From contig JAIQDT010003546.1 in the NCBI GenBank assembly GCA_021521415.1, positions 1 to 64,000 on the forward strand: 64,000 nucleotides of DNA, read 5' to 3'. The notes below the pieces were generated by a model. That model did no database searches and was not told the origin of the DNA. It worked only from the letters and a program-made list of their open reading frames with translations. Shown here in pieces: positions 23,961 to 36,368 of the stretch. A program made the position numbers and the translations under genes. How positions within the stretch are numbered: the first letter of the stretch is position 1; each line of letters starts with the position of its first letter. This stretch comes from Bidens hawaiensis (Eukaryota > Streptophyta > Magnoliopsida > Asterales > Asteraceae).

Positions 23961-24624
23961 GAAGTCATAGAAGAAAATGACGAAAGTCCTTGGTATGCCG
24001 ACTTCGCAAATTACTTAGCTTGTAGAATCCTAAGAAAAAGACTTACCCATCAACAGCGGAAGAAATTCTTCTCCGATCTTAAGTTTTACTTCTGGGAGGA
24101 TCCATACGTATTTAGAATAGGTGCAAATCAAGTCATTCGTAGGTGCGTAGCAGGCAAGGAGGCCTTAGACATTCTCAAACACTGCCATGAAGGACCAACA
24201 GGTGGACAACATGGTACCGCTACCACGGTCAGGAAAGTGTTTGATGCAGGATTTTTCTGGCCCACTATATACAAAGATACACATACTTTGATCCAAGCAT
24301 GCGATGCTTGTCAAAGAGCCGGGAACATCTCATCAAAAAATGAGATGGCTCAAAGGGCATTCAAATTTGTGAAATCTTTGATGTATGGGGAATAGATTTC
24401 ATGGGCCCGTTTCCTAACTCATTCGGAAATAAATACATCCTTGTAGCAGTCGACTACGTGTCTAAATGGGTTGAAGAACAAGCTCTTCCCACTAACAATG
24501 CTCGAGTAGTTGTACGATTTCTGAAAAAGTTATTTTTCAAGATTCGGTACTCCGAAAGCCCTAATCAGCGACAGAGGTACCCACTTCTGTAACACCCTGA
24601 TGGACAAGGTCTTAGCCCGATATG

Positions 24625-25755
24625 TGACGTGAGGTCGAAGACTCACTCAAAGATAAACCGATTACAACTAATTAGATAGTGGTAAGAGGGTGTCGAACAC
24701 AGAGAGTTTTTGGAAAATGTGTTACTAAGTAGCCTTGTAATTAATATATATTAAACTAAGTGCAAAAAGTAAATTCAAGATTTGGTTGTTGGTTTTGATT
24801 AACTAAAATAGCTAAAACAATAAACGAGTTTTAATCAATATGCGAAAATATGTCTTCCCTCGGTTTCAGGTTTCCATGAATGTTACAGTTGATGTTTAAA
24901 CTGAGTTCGTGTTTATGTAAACGATTGCGATAATTGAAGATCAAGTACTTGGATTATATAACGCAAGGTAATCACTCAAAAACCAATTAGTTTATCTAAC
25001 CCTAAATCCCTGCCGATTAATCTCGATTACTTAAAGAACCAAGAACTAACGGTTTAGAACACAAAATCGATAAACTAATAATCTATCAATCAATACACAA
25101 ACACCATAATAACTAAATCAGTAAGATCAAATATTATCTCAGAAATTGTCTAAACAATCAACCAAACAAACATAGCAAACCTTACAATCCGAGGGAAACA
25201 CGAAGGAGTTTAGCCGAGCATGATTCGGTTTATCATTCCTTCAGATTCAATTGTCATACGAATTAAAAACAAGCATATAATGATTACCACACTCACAATT
25301 GAACAATGATCTCCAAAAATCGCCCTTCGGTTGTCTCTAGATGATAAGTTATCAAAGGCCGTCCAAAATACACAAAATATGGCGGTTACAAATCTGCAGC
25401 GTCGCGTCCACCGACGGTGGCCACCGTAGCTTACGGTGGCTTCCAAATGTCCAATGGTAGCCCAAGAATGTTGTACGGTGGTTTTTTTTCTTAGGATCCC
25501 ACCGTAGCTTACGGTGGCTACCGTAAGCTACGGTGGACTTTAACATGGCTTCCTTGTTTTCGTCATAACTTCTTCATTCCACGTCTGTTTTCGCCCCTGT
25601 TTTCGCCCACGTTCTTGTAATTCCATCTTCTATCTTCTCACACCTGCCATTACACGAGTAAACGTAGTTATCTAATTCAACAAGATAAACCAACTAAACG
25701 CGTTATTGTTAACGAACTTAAACCACTTGGGGGTTGTCCTATGGACCACCCGTCA
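24625..25755 (-). repeat. 3' LTR of A2
   Basis: This 1,131-bp LTR closely matches 36369-37504. It has the palindromes at 25421-25439, 25499-25517 and 25518-25536. A fourth, at 25408-25420, has lost the six central bases still present at 37164-37182. Confidence 0.92.
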
Positions 25756-27250
25756 CATTCCCACACTTACACGTTGCTTGCCCTCAAGCAACATCTCAAA
25801 ACAAAATCCGAATACATTCAACTTGTATCCACCATTCTTACCACAATTCCGGTTCAGTTAAGGTCCCAAGTCATACCCTATTCCCTTATTTTTATTTGTT
25901 GCACTAGTTCACTTGACTTTCCATTTAAACCAAAGATTTCTAACCAAACCTAACATGCTTTCGGTTTTTACCTATACATAACACATTTACACATTAACTT
26001 TTCCTTGGTGATCATCCATACAATGTTGCGTTTAATCAATTCTCCTCGCATACGCTTGTACAATCATCAAATCTCCACATATATAAATGCTTATTGACAT
26101 GAATACAAATCAAGAGGTCTTAAAACGGTTGTAATGGGGCCAAGTGTAAGGGTATGGAAGGGAATATTGAAAGTAGCTCAAGCGATCCGATCCGACTTAT
26201 TACAAACAATCTAAGAAAAATAAAAATAACATAAACAACTATAAACATCACTAACTTTTCTTTTTTTTTTTCACTCAATATATAATACTTTGAACATTAC
26301 ATACATAAACATTGCAATTCTAATACAAACTTTTTTTTAAATCAATATAATACTTGAACATTACATACTAGCATAATAAACATAATGTTTCACATCTCTA
26401 ACTGATGAATATTAAAACAATTACATAGAAACCTATTAAGTCAGATCGTGTCGCAAAATAATATCGGGGTTGATCAAATAAAAGAATAGGCCCAATAAGG
26501 TTTTCTAAAGGAAACAACCCCCCGACCCTCACATAACCATCCTCATATGTATAATGTATGAGGCCCCAACCCCCCAAAACCCACACTCTCGCTCATCCAG
26601 ACGAGGCTTAACCTAAGTGCCTCTATCATTTTTGCACTCATGCCAAGCTAAGATCTCGAAGTGCACTAATTGTACAAGTTCTATCGGAGAATATCAACCG
26701 TCTCACCAAACAATACTTTCTCAATTCTCAAGTGTAAATGAACGTGTTATGCAAGTTATTACATCGAAAGCATGCTAACCTTGGTTAGAAAACTACATAA
26801 TCTCCTTTTTAAAAACAACTAGGCACATGTTATTTAGGGAATTGTGACAATGAAAAGGGACCAAAACTTTACCCCACCATCTTACCACTTTCCGATTCTT
26901 TTAAACACATTTTTTTTTTCATTTTTCTATTTTTCTGATTTTTTAATTTTTTCTGATATTTTTTATTATTTTTTATTTTTATTTATTTATTACTATTATT
27001 ATTTTTTTTATAAAAAAACAAACAAAATTTTTCCTCATCCCCACACTTGGGATACATTGTCCCCAATGTACAGTTTTAAGAAAAATAAAACAAACCACTT
27101 GTTAAACACCACCTTCATTCCAACACATTCCCATAATACTTAATCAAAAGTATTTTGTCCACCACCCATCCATCCAAAAACACATAAAGACACAAAATAA
27201 CTTATACAAAACTATACAAAATGATGTTCACCTGATAACATGAGATTCCA
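25756..27250 (-). other. A2 3' untranslated region with two polypurine-type signals
   Basis: There is no gene. Next to the LTR (minus strand) a TTGCTTG-AGGG-CAAGCAA hairpin precedes AAGTGTGGGAATG, the polypurine tract at about 25756-25768. A second unit (ACATTG-GGGA-CAATGT, then CAAGTGTGGGG) lies at about 27040-27072. The rest is AT-rich with T-runs. Confidence 0.7.
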
Positions 27251-28973
27251 TCAGAAGAAGGGCGGTCGGGCCGGCCCGAAAATGGACGTCATCACATCGT
27301 TGAACTCACCAAATCCAAATGCATCTTGACCATCACCACCTTGCTCACCTCCTTGTTGTTGCGAGGTGCTTTGACTTGAACCCTGATTGGGATCCACCCA
27401 CCTGGAATGATGCAATGGTGGTGTAGGGTATGACACACTACCATCATACGGTGGCAAAGCGGTGTAATCCACATATGGCGGGTCGGCCACAACCGGCTGT
27501 CCCGCATGCCACGTGTCATGCATCCGTCGCTGACGATCATCAAGGTATTGGTGGTTCATGTTATCCTCAAAGGCATATGCATGGGTGCGGTTCCACAACT
27601 CTTGTCGATCATAATTCTGCTTTAATGCCCTTTCCATGCTCGCACCCATGAAGGTTTGTTGATAAAAAATGGGTTGGGAATATTCGGGCCAATTCCCAAA
27701 CGTGGGCGGTCTTTGTCTTTCTACCACCTCTTGCATTGTTCCCTGATAAGCCCAACTCGAATCATACGACCTTTGTGCATAGTCAAATGCACTTCCCACA
27801 TAACCCGATTGCATTCCCGGTTGACTTCCATCCCCACTCGGTCCCCCTTGATCCACATTCATATGAGTTACATTTGGATCATCATGATATGCCTCATCAC
27901 CACTCAACTCATCTTCACTTTCCGGGTCATCCTCCTTACCCGCAATTAATGGTCTTGCATCTTCCTTCAAAACTCTCCATCTCTTTCCGTCACTCTTCAA
28001 CTTGTGGTACCGTTCGGAAGTTGAATATACCCAACCGGACCCCAAATGTGAAATGTCAAGTTGCTTGAATTTTTTTATAAGAACCCCTATCACCCACTCG
28101 AATAGCACCATATTTCTTCAACAATGCCGTTATTAATCGACAATGCGGTATGATCTTCCGGTCTACACTATTTCGGCTTATCCATACGTTATTCATTACC
28201 AAAAATCGATATGAAATAAGCGGTGAGCCATGTAGCAACATGTATAATATTGGAACTTCGGGATAGCGTACCTCGATCCTATCACCCCGACGCGGGATGA
28301 CGTTATTGATGCTTATTGTTAACATCAATTTTGTTTCCATCTTCAAATTTTTTCGGTACAATTTCCCGGCGTATGTCCCGGGCAAAAACAGATCATCCAA
28401 CATTGTGTACCACATCGGGTGCTTCTCAGGTGCAAAATACAAATCGTCCAAATCCGGGAACTTATATTGATTATGCGGTTTACTATCAAATTTTGCCACC
28501 CGTCTCAAACTGTCAAACGACATTTCCACTTGAACCCCATTCACAATACCAATTAACTTGTGCTTTGATGGATGGCTACCTGTAACCTGTCGTAAGGTAG
28601 CCATCCATTCTTGTATTTCTGAATCGAACAGGTTAGTTGATTCCATGTCATAACATTTCAGAGCTGCTTCCCAACCCAACTCTCTAAATTTAGCGGTAAC
28701 CCCAAATGGATCAAATTCCTCTTCTTTAACTTCTTTTTCGCAAATAAACGCATCAGTTCGCTGCCTTAATGCGTTCATTTGATCATGGAAGAGCTCCACT
28801 TGCCATTCTTGAGGTTGATCTGCCAAAGACCCTGATCTCCAAATTGGCTTTTCCCTTATTTGATCATCTTCCTCCTCACTTTCCGGGTCATCCCTTTGAA
28901 GAATTAACCTTCTTTTCGGTTGGTCAGCCGGGTTACTTGAAGACCCAACCGGTTCCTTTCCTTTTCGACCCAT
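27251..28973 (-). pseudogene. A2 accessory ORF downstream of integrase, one frameshift
   Basis: The likely ATG is 28973 (MGRKGKEPVGSSSNPADQP), directly after an acceptor-like GTTTAG. The protein has an acidic N-terminus, a globular middle (FDPFGVTAKFRELGWEAALK, WYTMLDDLFLPGTYAGK, PILYMLLHGSPLISYRF) and, after a one-base frame change at an A7 run (28070-28076), a low-complexity Q/G/Y-rich tail to 27251. It occupies the env-like position of Athila elements, but no signal peptide or membrane segment belongs to it. The middle resembles proteins annotated as putative plant transposon protein. Function is unknown. Confidence 0.6.
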
Positions 28974-28974
28974 T

Positions 28975-29308
28975 CTAAACACAACAACAAAACAACAAAA
29001 GAGCAAGTTAATCACTCTTCAACCTTGAACATCCCCACACTTGCTTAACATTATGATTGAAGATGTTACTTAGACATATTATACAACTTTTCAAACAATT
29101 TCACAAAATTTTGACATTATGTCCACTAAATGACCAATAATATGCCGATAATTATGTTTCAAATCATACTAATAATCTTCAACCATAACCCATTCAAACT
29201 TATTATTCAACAATTCAAAAATTCAAGCAAGTGTGGGTGTAGCAAAAACTATGAACAACTTACAATTTCCTTGCAATATACCATCAAGAATGATAATAAA
29301 TTACATAC
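28975..29308 (-). other. Candidate leader intron of the A2 accessory transcript
   Basis: On the minus strand AACAAG/GTATGT (donor at 29308-29307) and a T-rich tract ending GTTTAG (28976-28975) bound 334 nt, and the acceptor lies one base before the accessory ATG. It is predicted from consensus only. A1 shows the same AAG/GTATGT donor in its accessory leader (39960). Confidence 0.5.
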
Positions 29309-29616
29309 CTTGTTGTTGTAGAGGATGAAGATGAACAAGCTTCAAAATACACAAAAAACCCAAAAAATTTCAGACTTGGTTGTACAAAATCGTCCAGTAA
29401 AATGAAAAATTCTCACAATTACAATGGTATAATTGAAACCCTTGTGCGATTCTTGCCAATTTAGACCCAAAAATCACTTGATTTGGTTGAGAGATGAGAA
29501 AGTTATGGTAGATTGAAGAGTTTGGGTTTTGAAGTTTTGGGGAAGATGGAGTTTGGTGGAATGAATGGTGAAAGAGTTAGTCTCATATGTGGTGTAGGTT
29601 ACTTGTAAAATTGTTT

Positions 29617-29791
29617 TTTTTATTAAGTCGAAAACCCGTCGCCCAGCTCCAAGGGTCCACCGTAACCTACGGTAGACACCGTAGCCTACGGTGGCCTTGG
29701 TTCACAAATTCCTACCGTACAAAAGATCCTAGCCAGCGTGGGGTTTTTTGTCTCCACCGTAGCTTACGGTGGCTACCGTAAGCTACGGTAG
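29617..29791 (-). promoter_or_regulatory. Internal LTR-like promoter module of A2
   Basis: Two pairs of 19-bp palindromes (29791-29773, 29772-29754 and 29694-29676, 29657-29675) of the LTR type (consensus CCACCGTAGCTTACGGTGG) are followed on the minus strand by TAATAAAA (29624-29617). The pair-spacer-pair arrangement matches the U3 of the A2 LTRs. It lies about 650 bp upstream of the accessory ATG. Promoter activity is inferred. Confidence 0.55.
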
Positions 29792-30080
29792 GACCTGCAT
29801 ATTTTATTATTATTATTATTATTATTTTATTTTTTTAATAAACAAAAGAGGAATTAAAATAACTGAAATTGATTAAAAACTTATTTACCAAAAATTAAAA
29901 TTCAAAATTACCCATCCCCCCATGATAAACCCGAGTTGCCCTCAACACGGTATAAAAATCACAAGGACCTCCCCACACTTGAATTGGACAACTCCAAAGC
30001 GAGGAAGGTAATTTTTAAAACCAATTTTAAATAAAAACTAAATTAACCTAATCTAAAAATATACAACATACCTTGGCCAT

Positions 30081-33000
30081 TTAATTCGTTTTCTCATCCG
30101 GTGAGCGTAACAAGTAACTCACCCGGTCCACATCGAGCATATTGATGTCCTTTCCTTCCAAGTAAGGTTTAAGTCTTTGACCGTTCACCACTTGTTTTGT
30201 TTGCTCTTGAACATCTGCGATCTCCACATCACCAAATTGACCCACTTTCGTGATGAGATATGGACCCATCCATTTGCTATTTAACTTGCCCGGGAACAAC
30301 TTTAACCTTGAATTATACAACCACACCTTTTGACCCACTTCAAAAGTCCGTTTTCTCAACTTTGCATCATGGACTTTCTTTAGTTTGTCTTTGTACGCGG
30401 AAGCACATTCATACGCTTCATCCCGGATTTCCTCGATCTCATTCAACTTCAACTTTCTCAATTCACCTGCTTCCTTATAATCCGCGTTGACATTCTTGAT
30501 CGCCCAAAACGCCTTACGTGCCAACTCCATTGGTAAATGACACCATTTCCCATAAACTAACCGATAAGGAGTTGTGCCAGTAGGAGTTTTGTAGGCGGTC
30601 CGATACGCCCACAATGCATCATTCAACTTAGAAGACCAATCCTTTCTATCGACCCGCACCGTCTTCATTAAAATTTCTTTGATTTGGCGATTGGACACTT
30701 TAACTTGTCCACTTGTTTGTGGATGATAAGGAGTAGCAATTCGGTGATTCACATTATACCGTTTTAGAAACTTCCCAAAGTTGAAATTCTTGAAATGTGA
30801 CCCACCATCACTTATAATAACCCGCGGGATACCAAACCGAGCAAATATGTTTGATTGAACGAATTTGCAAACTACCGAATGGTCATTAGTTCTTGTTGCT
30901 ACCGCTTCTACCCACTTGGACACATTATTAACCGCAACCAAGATATACAAAAATCCATTCGAGTTTGGAAACGGGCCCATGAAGTCAATTCCCCATACAT
31001 CGAAAATCTCTAACACCAAAATCGGTTGCAATGGCATTTCATCCCGTTTCGAGATACTACCCAACTTTTGGCAATTCAAACAATGTCGGGAATATTCACT
31101 TGCATCTTTAAAAAGGGTGGGCCAATAAAACCCACATTGGAGCACCCGGTAACCTGTCTTTTGACCGCTAATATGACCTCCACACGCTAATGCATGTGCA
31201 TGAGTCAAAACTTCCCACACCTCGGAATCGGGAATACACCTCCTTATCATTTGATCCGAACCAATAATTAACAAGTCCGGTTCATCCCAAATATACTGTT
31301 TCACTTGGGCCATGAACCGTTTCCTTCTTTTCTTCACCTAATGACTTGGAATAGATCCCGTTGCTAAATAATTCACAAAATGGGCTTACCATGGTGTAGT
31401 CGATACGGCTAACAATTGTTCATCGGGAAACTGTTTATTTATCTCCATCGGGTCATCAACACCCTCCAATGAAATTCGGGATAAGTGATCCGCCACGACA
31501 TTTTCACACCCCTTTTTATCTCGAACCTCTAAGTCAAACTCTTGCAAAAGCAATACCCATCGAATTAAACGCGCTTTTGCATCCTTCTTCTCCATCAAGT
31601 ATCGAACTGCGCTATGGTCCGAATAAACGATCACCTTACTCCCCCAAATATACGAGCGAAACTTATCCAAAGCATACACCACCGCAAGCAATTCTTTTTC
31701 GATGGTTGTATAATTAAGTTGCGCTTCGGATAAAGTTTTACTCACATAATAAATTACCACCGGCTTTTTATCAACTCGTTGACCCAATACTGCTCCAATA
31801 GTAGTATCACTAGCATCACATATGATCTCAAACGGCTTTGACCAATCCCGTGGTTGTAGAATGGGAGCTTTCACCAACTGTTCCTTCAAAACATTAAATG
31901 CTTGCACACACTCATTAGTAAAATCAAAAGGAGCATCTTTTAATAATAAATTACATAAAGGTTTTGTGATAACACTAAAGCCTTTAATAAATCTCCTATA
32001 AAAACCCGCATGCCCCAAAAATGACCTTACTCCTTTAATGTTTTTAGGTGGAAGTAAAGATGATATTACCCGAACCTTTGCCTTATCCACTTCCATTCCC
32101 CTTTCCGAAATCACATGACCCAACACGATACCCTCTTGCACCATGAAGTGACTTTTCTCCAAACTTAAAACTAAATTTGTCTCAACACACTTTTTTAAAA
32201 CTTTTTCTAATTCATTGAGGCAATTTTCATAAGTTGGGCCAAAAATGGAAAAGTCATCCGTAAATACCTCGAGTGACTCCCCGACCATATCCGAAAAAAT
32301 ACTCATCATATAACGTTGGAATGTGGCCGGGGCATTACACAAACCGAATGGCATTCGCCGAAAAACAAAAGTGCCATATGAACAAGTGAAAGTGGTCTTG
32401 TGTTGGTCATCCGGGTGAATGGAAATTTGGTTATAACCCGAGTACCCATCCAAAAAACAGTAATACTTTTGACCCGATATTTTTTCAATAATTTGGTCAA
32501 TAAATGGTAATGGAAAATGATCTTTAGATGTAGCGGCGTTTAATTTACGATAATCAATGCAAACTCGCCACCCGGTGACCGGTCGGGTGGCGATTTGTTC
32601 ACCGCGTTCATCTTTAATTACCTATATACCTGCTTTTTTCGGTACCACCTGTGTAGGACTTACCCATGCGCTATCTGAGATAGGATATATGATTCCTGCA
32701 TCCAACCACTTGATTACCTCTTTCTTCACAACTTCTCTCAAGTTGGGATTCAACCTTCTTTGAGTCTCTTGGGTTGGTTTTGCCTCCTCATTGGTGATGA
32801 TTTTGTGCATAACTATAGATGGACTAATGCCTTTTAAATCGGAAATTGTCCAACCTATGGCAGCCTTGTTCGCCTTCAACACCTTCAACAATTGTTGTTC
32901 TTGGGCCTCTTCCAAATTGGATGCAATAATGACCGGTAAGGTGTCATTATCCCCCAAAAACGCATACTTCAAGTGGCTTGGTAAATCCTTCAATTCCAAC

Positions 33001-33764
33001 TTTGGTGGACTTTCCAATGATGGTTTTGTACCCGAATCAATCACAGCTGGCAAACTTTTAATTTGATGAGTCCATGGTGGTCGTCCTTCTTTAACCGCCA
33101 ACACGTCTTGATTTTTCTCTTCCATCCTCAATGCACAAAGATGTACCTGTTCAAAAAAATCACAAACACATGCTTCCAAAGCATCGTCCTCATAATCATG
33201 CGGTTCACACGTGTCAACAATATCTGCCATGAAACACTCATCACCACATAAAGCATTAGATCCGTTAGTGAACACATTTAATCTCATTTTTTGATTTCCA
33301 AAAGCCATATCAACTGTGCCTGATTGACAGTCAACAATAGCATGAGCGGTGTTTAAAAACGGTCGACCCAATATAACATTTTGTTGTTGGGTCGAATCAA
33401 CCGATGAGTAATCTAAGACTAAAAAGTCAACCGGATAGTAAAATTCTTCAACTTTTACTATCACGTCCCGCGCAATTCCTCGGGGAAGTTTATGAGACAA
33501 ATCGGCTAACACAACCGTTGTCTCGACTCTTTTTAAAGGACCAAAATCATATTGGTCGTATAAACCCCCCAGAAGAATACTTACTCCGGCCCCAAGATCT
33601 AGTAACGCCTTAGACATTTGAAAATCGCCTACTTGAATGTTAATTAAAGGCGTTCCCGGATCTTGAAGCTTAGGAGGAAGATCTCCTTTTAAAACAGCAC
33701 TCACCCGCTCAGTTAAATCCGCTCGTAGAGGAACTTTTTGTTGCCTCTTTTGAGTGCACAATTA
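30081..33764 (-). pseudogene. A2 protease-RT-RNaseH-integrase, one frame with stops
   Basis: Protease: LLDLGAGVSIL and [39 protein letters not shown] and FTDDFSIFG with the DD pair. RNase[37 protein letters not shown] and VVADHLSR. Integrase (31337-30081): HHCC domain, first Asp in WGIDFMGPF, second Asp in IISDGGSHF, but the third catalytic residue is Lys (SGQVKVSNR) where Glu is standard. In-frame stops fall at 33764, about 32624, 31388 and about 31340. The C-terminus ends [12 protein letters not shown]. Confidence 0.92.
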
Positions 33765-36257
33765 TTTCAAAAATTTTGCATATGCGGGAACTTGCTTAAT
33801 TGCCTCAAGTACAGGTAAATTTACCTTTACTTGTTTAAAGACTTCCCACATCTCTTCTTTTTGAGGACCTCTTCTTGAAATAATATTTTTCTTACCCGGG
33901 TCAAGTAAAGCCGAAGGAAATGGAACCATCTTTGGTTCTACTTCCTTATTTTCATCGTTTAAATTTGAAGTTTGACCCAGATTTTTCAACGGTTTTTCAA
34001 AAGTGACATGTTTAGTGGGTTTATTAATTTCAATTTCATCATCACTTTCATTACCCGTAATATCCTCAACTTCCCCATCAACCACACCCGGTGATAAATT
34101 TTTTTTATATTCTTTACCACTTCTTAAAACACTAATGTGATTAATAGGAACGTTACGAGAAGAGTTATGAGAAGGATTTACCTTTGTGTCGCTTGGAAAT
34201 TGACCTTTATTCTTCTTTAACTCGGACACTTCAGTTGCGAGTTGACCCATTTGTGTAGTCAAAGATTGGATGGCCTTATCTCTTACTTCATCCTTTTGCA
34301 TTCGCGCCTCATCAAGTTGATTTCTTCATTGCATGTCTTGTTGCATCAACTTCAATATGTCCATAACCTCATTACCACTCGATGAACTTTGACCCATTGA
34401 CCCACCTTGACCGCCACCCCCTTGACCTTGAAATCCTTGATTATTCCCTCCATGATAAGTACCTTGGTTATTATATTGTTGACAGGGACATAATTACTTT
34501 GACTTCCTTGAAAATTCAGGTTAGATTGAGTGGACAGATTTCCATAACGAAAATTCGGGTGATTTCTTAACCCGGGGTGGTAGGTGTTGGAGTTCATATT
34601 GTAATTTCTGCCTCCTCCCCCTTGAAGTGCATTTACCTCTTCCACCGGTACTTGACCTACCGTACATACCTCCGTTGCATGACCCAACTCGTTGCAATTT
34701 GTACAAACATTGATGACTTGATTAGTGGTTTGTACATTTCCTTCTTCCACGGCTTGCACTTGCGGTCTACCAATCGCCGGTCTTGCTCTTCTACCGGTTT
34801 GAGCCTTTCTCTTTGAAGTAACCGCCATTTGTTCCAAATATGCCCAATCGTCTTGTTCATAATTGGTACCGAATGTACCGTTAGTGATCGACCGCAAATC
34901 CCGTTCATCCTCCATACTCAAACCCTCGTGAAACGCATTCAACAACTCCCATAAAGCAATACCATGATGAGGACAATTCTTGATCAACATGTTAAACCTA
35001 TCGAATGCTTCATGAAACATTTCCCCCGATTGTTGTTGGAAGGTTCTCAAACTTCTTCTCGCATCATTGGTCTTTTGGGCCGTGTAAAATTCTTCTAAAA
35101 ATCTTTGTTGCATCTCGGCCCAAGTATAAACAGACGCGGAAGGCAAAGTGTAAAACCATCTCTTTGCCTTGTCTTCCAATGAAAACTGAAACAAAACCAA
35201 CTTCACATCATCCAATGTAAAACCTTGACCCCTAATTGTGTTGCAAATGGAGTCATATGCCTCCAAGTGGAAGTAAGGTTCCTCCGTTGCTAGACCTTTA
35301 TACTTCGGAAGACTTTGAATGGAATTGGTTCTTACTTCAAAATTCCTCCCTTGATTATTGAGAGGGATAACCACCGGAGACGGATTATTAGTAACTATGG
35401 GTCGGAAATGGGCTTCAATCCCTCCTAACCATCTCTCTTGCGTGCCTTTTTGGTACCCCCATTGGTACTCGTGGTTGACCCATTTGCCTGTAAATGGACC
35501 TTGGCTGCGCGAATTGTTGTTGAAACTGTGGTTAGGGCATTTGCGGTTGGAATTGTTGATCTTGAGGTTGCCCTTGCGGTTGAACTTGATTAACAACAAC
35601 CGGTGGTTGTTGTTGAGCTTGTTGTATAACCGGCGGTTGTTGAACGGGTTGTTGAACAACCGGCGGTGTTTGTTGTTGTTGATTAAGCTCTTGCACTTGT
35701 TGCGGTTGTTGCCATTGACCATAACCAAAAGTTCCCGGATTTACCCTTCTTCCTCCATCACTTCCCATGTAGTATCCTTCCACTTCATACCCCTCAAATT
35801 CACTATCAAACCCATATCCGTATCCGTCACCTTGTGTTCTTGAATGTTGCATAAAAGGTTGAGGTTGGTATTGGTAGCTTGATTGTGATGGTTGAAAGGG
35901 TGGTGGTTGATATTGTTGAGATGATGACGACGCACCAAATTGCGGAAAAAGGTTGGTAATAGTTAGTAATGTTGATGATGTTGCGTAGGTGAATTGAACA
36001 TTTATGGGTTCGGTTGTAGGTGGTGGTTGGAGTTCACTTGATGCTATAGGTATATTAGTAGTGATCGGTGGATTTGGTGGAGGTGTAGTCGGGATTGTTT
36101 GACCCGAAGTAGGAACTGGTGAATCCATGTTGTTTGAGGCGTTTGGAGAACCAAGAAGCTTGTTCTCCCTAAGTAAGACTCGTTTTCTACGAAGCGTTCT
36201 GTCAATCTCGGGATCAATAACTAACGGTGATGACCTGTTAGAGCTTCTAATATGCAT
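33765..36257 (-). pseudogene. A2 gag, broken by frame changes
   Basis: It starts at 36257 (MHIRSSNRSSPLVIDPEIDR) with a long P/Q/Y-rich N-terminus, changes frame near 35530, and continues with the capsid-like core (KYKGLATEEPYFHLEAYD, FQFSLEDKAKRWFYTLP, CPHHGIALWELLNAFHEGL) and a CTNCNELGHATEVC zinc-knuckle-like motif (CX2CX4HX4C). A second frame change near 34320 leads to the C-terminal linker (34301-33765) joining protease. Confidence 0.85.
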
Positions 36258-36345
36258 ATACCTGTAGGTACCTGCACACTAACACAACCAGCGTAAACCC
36301 GAAAATAACATAAAACTACTAAAGCTAACACACGTTGCGTACTAC

Positions 36346-36363
36346 TCCCCGGTAGCGGCGCCA
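36346..36363 (-). other. Primer-binding site of A2
   Basis: On the minus strand TGGCGCCGCTACCGGGGA follows the 5' LTR by about five bases, the Athila/Tat-type tRNA primer site. Confidence 0.92.
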
Positions 36364-36368
36364 AAATT

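Noticed and set aside
28070..28076. Programmed frameshift at the A7 run in the A2 accessory ORF
   Set aside because: A one-base indel in a homopolymer of a decayed element is the simpler explanation; no pseudoknot or conserved slippery heptamer could be supported.
27251..28973. Retroviral-type envelope gene in A2
   Set aside because: The position fits env-like ORFs, but no signal peptide, cleavage site or membrane anchor belongs to the frame; the hydrophobic start upstream of 28973 is better read as part of an intron.
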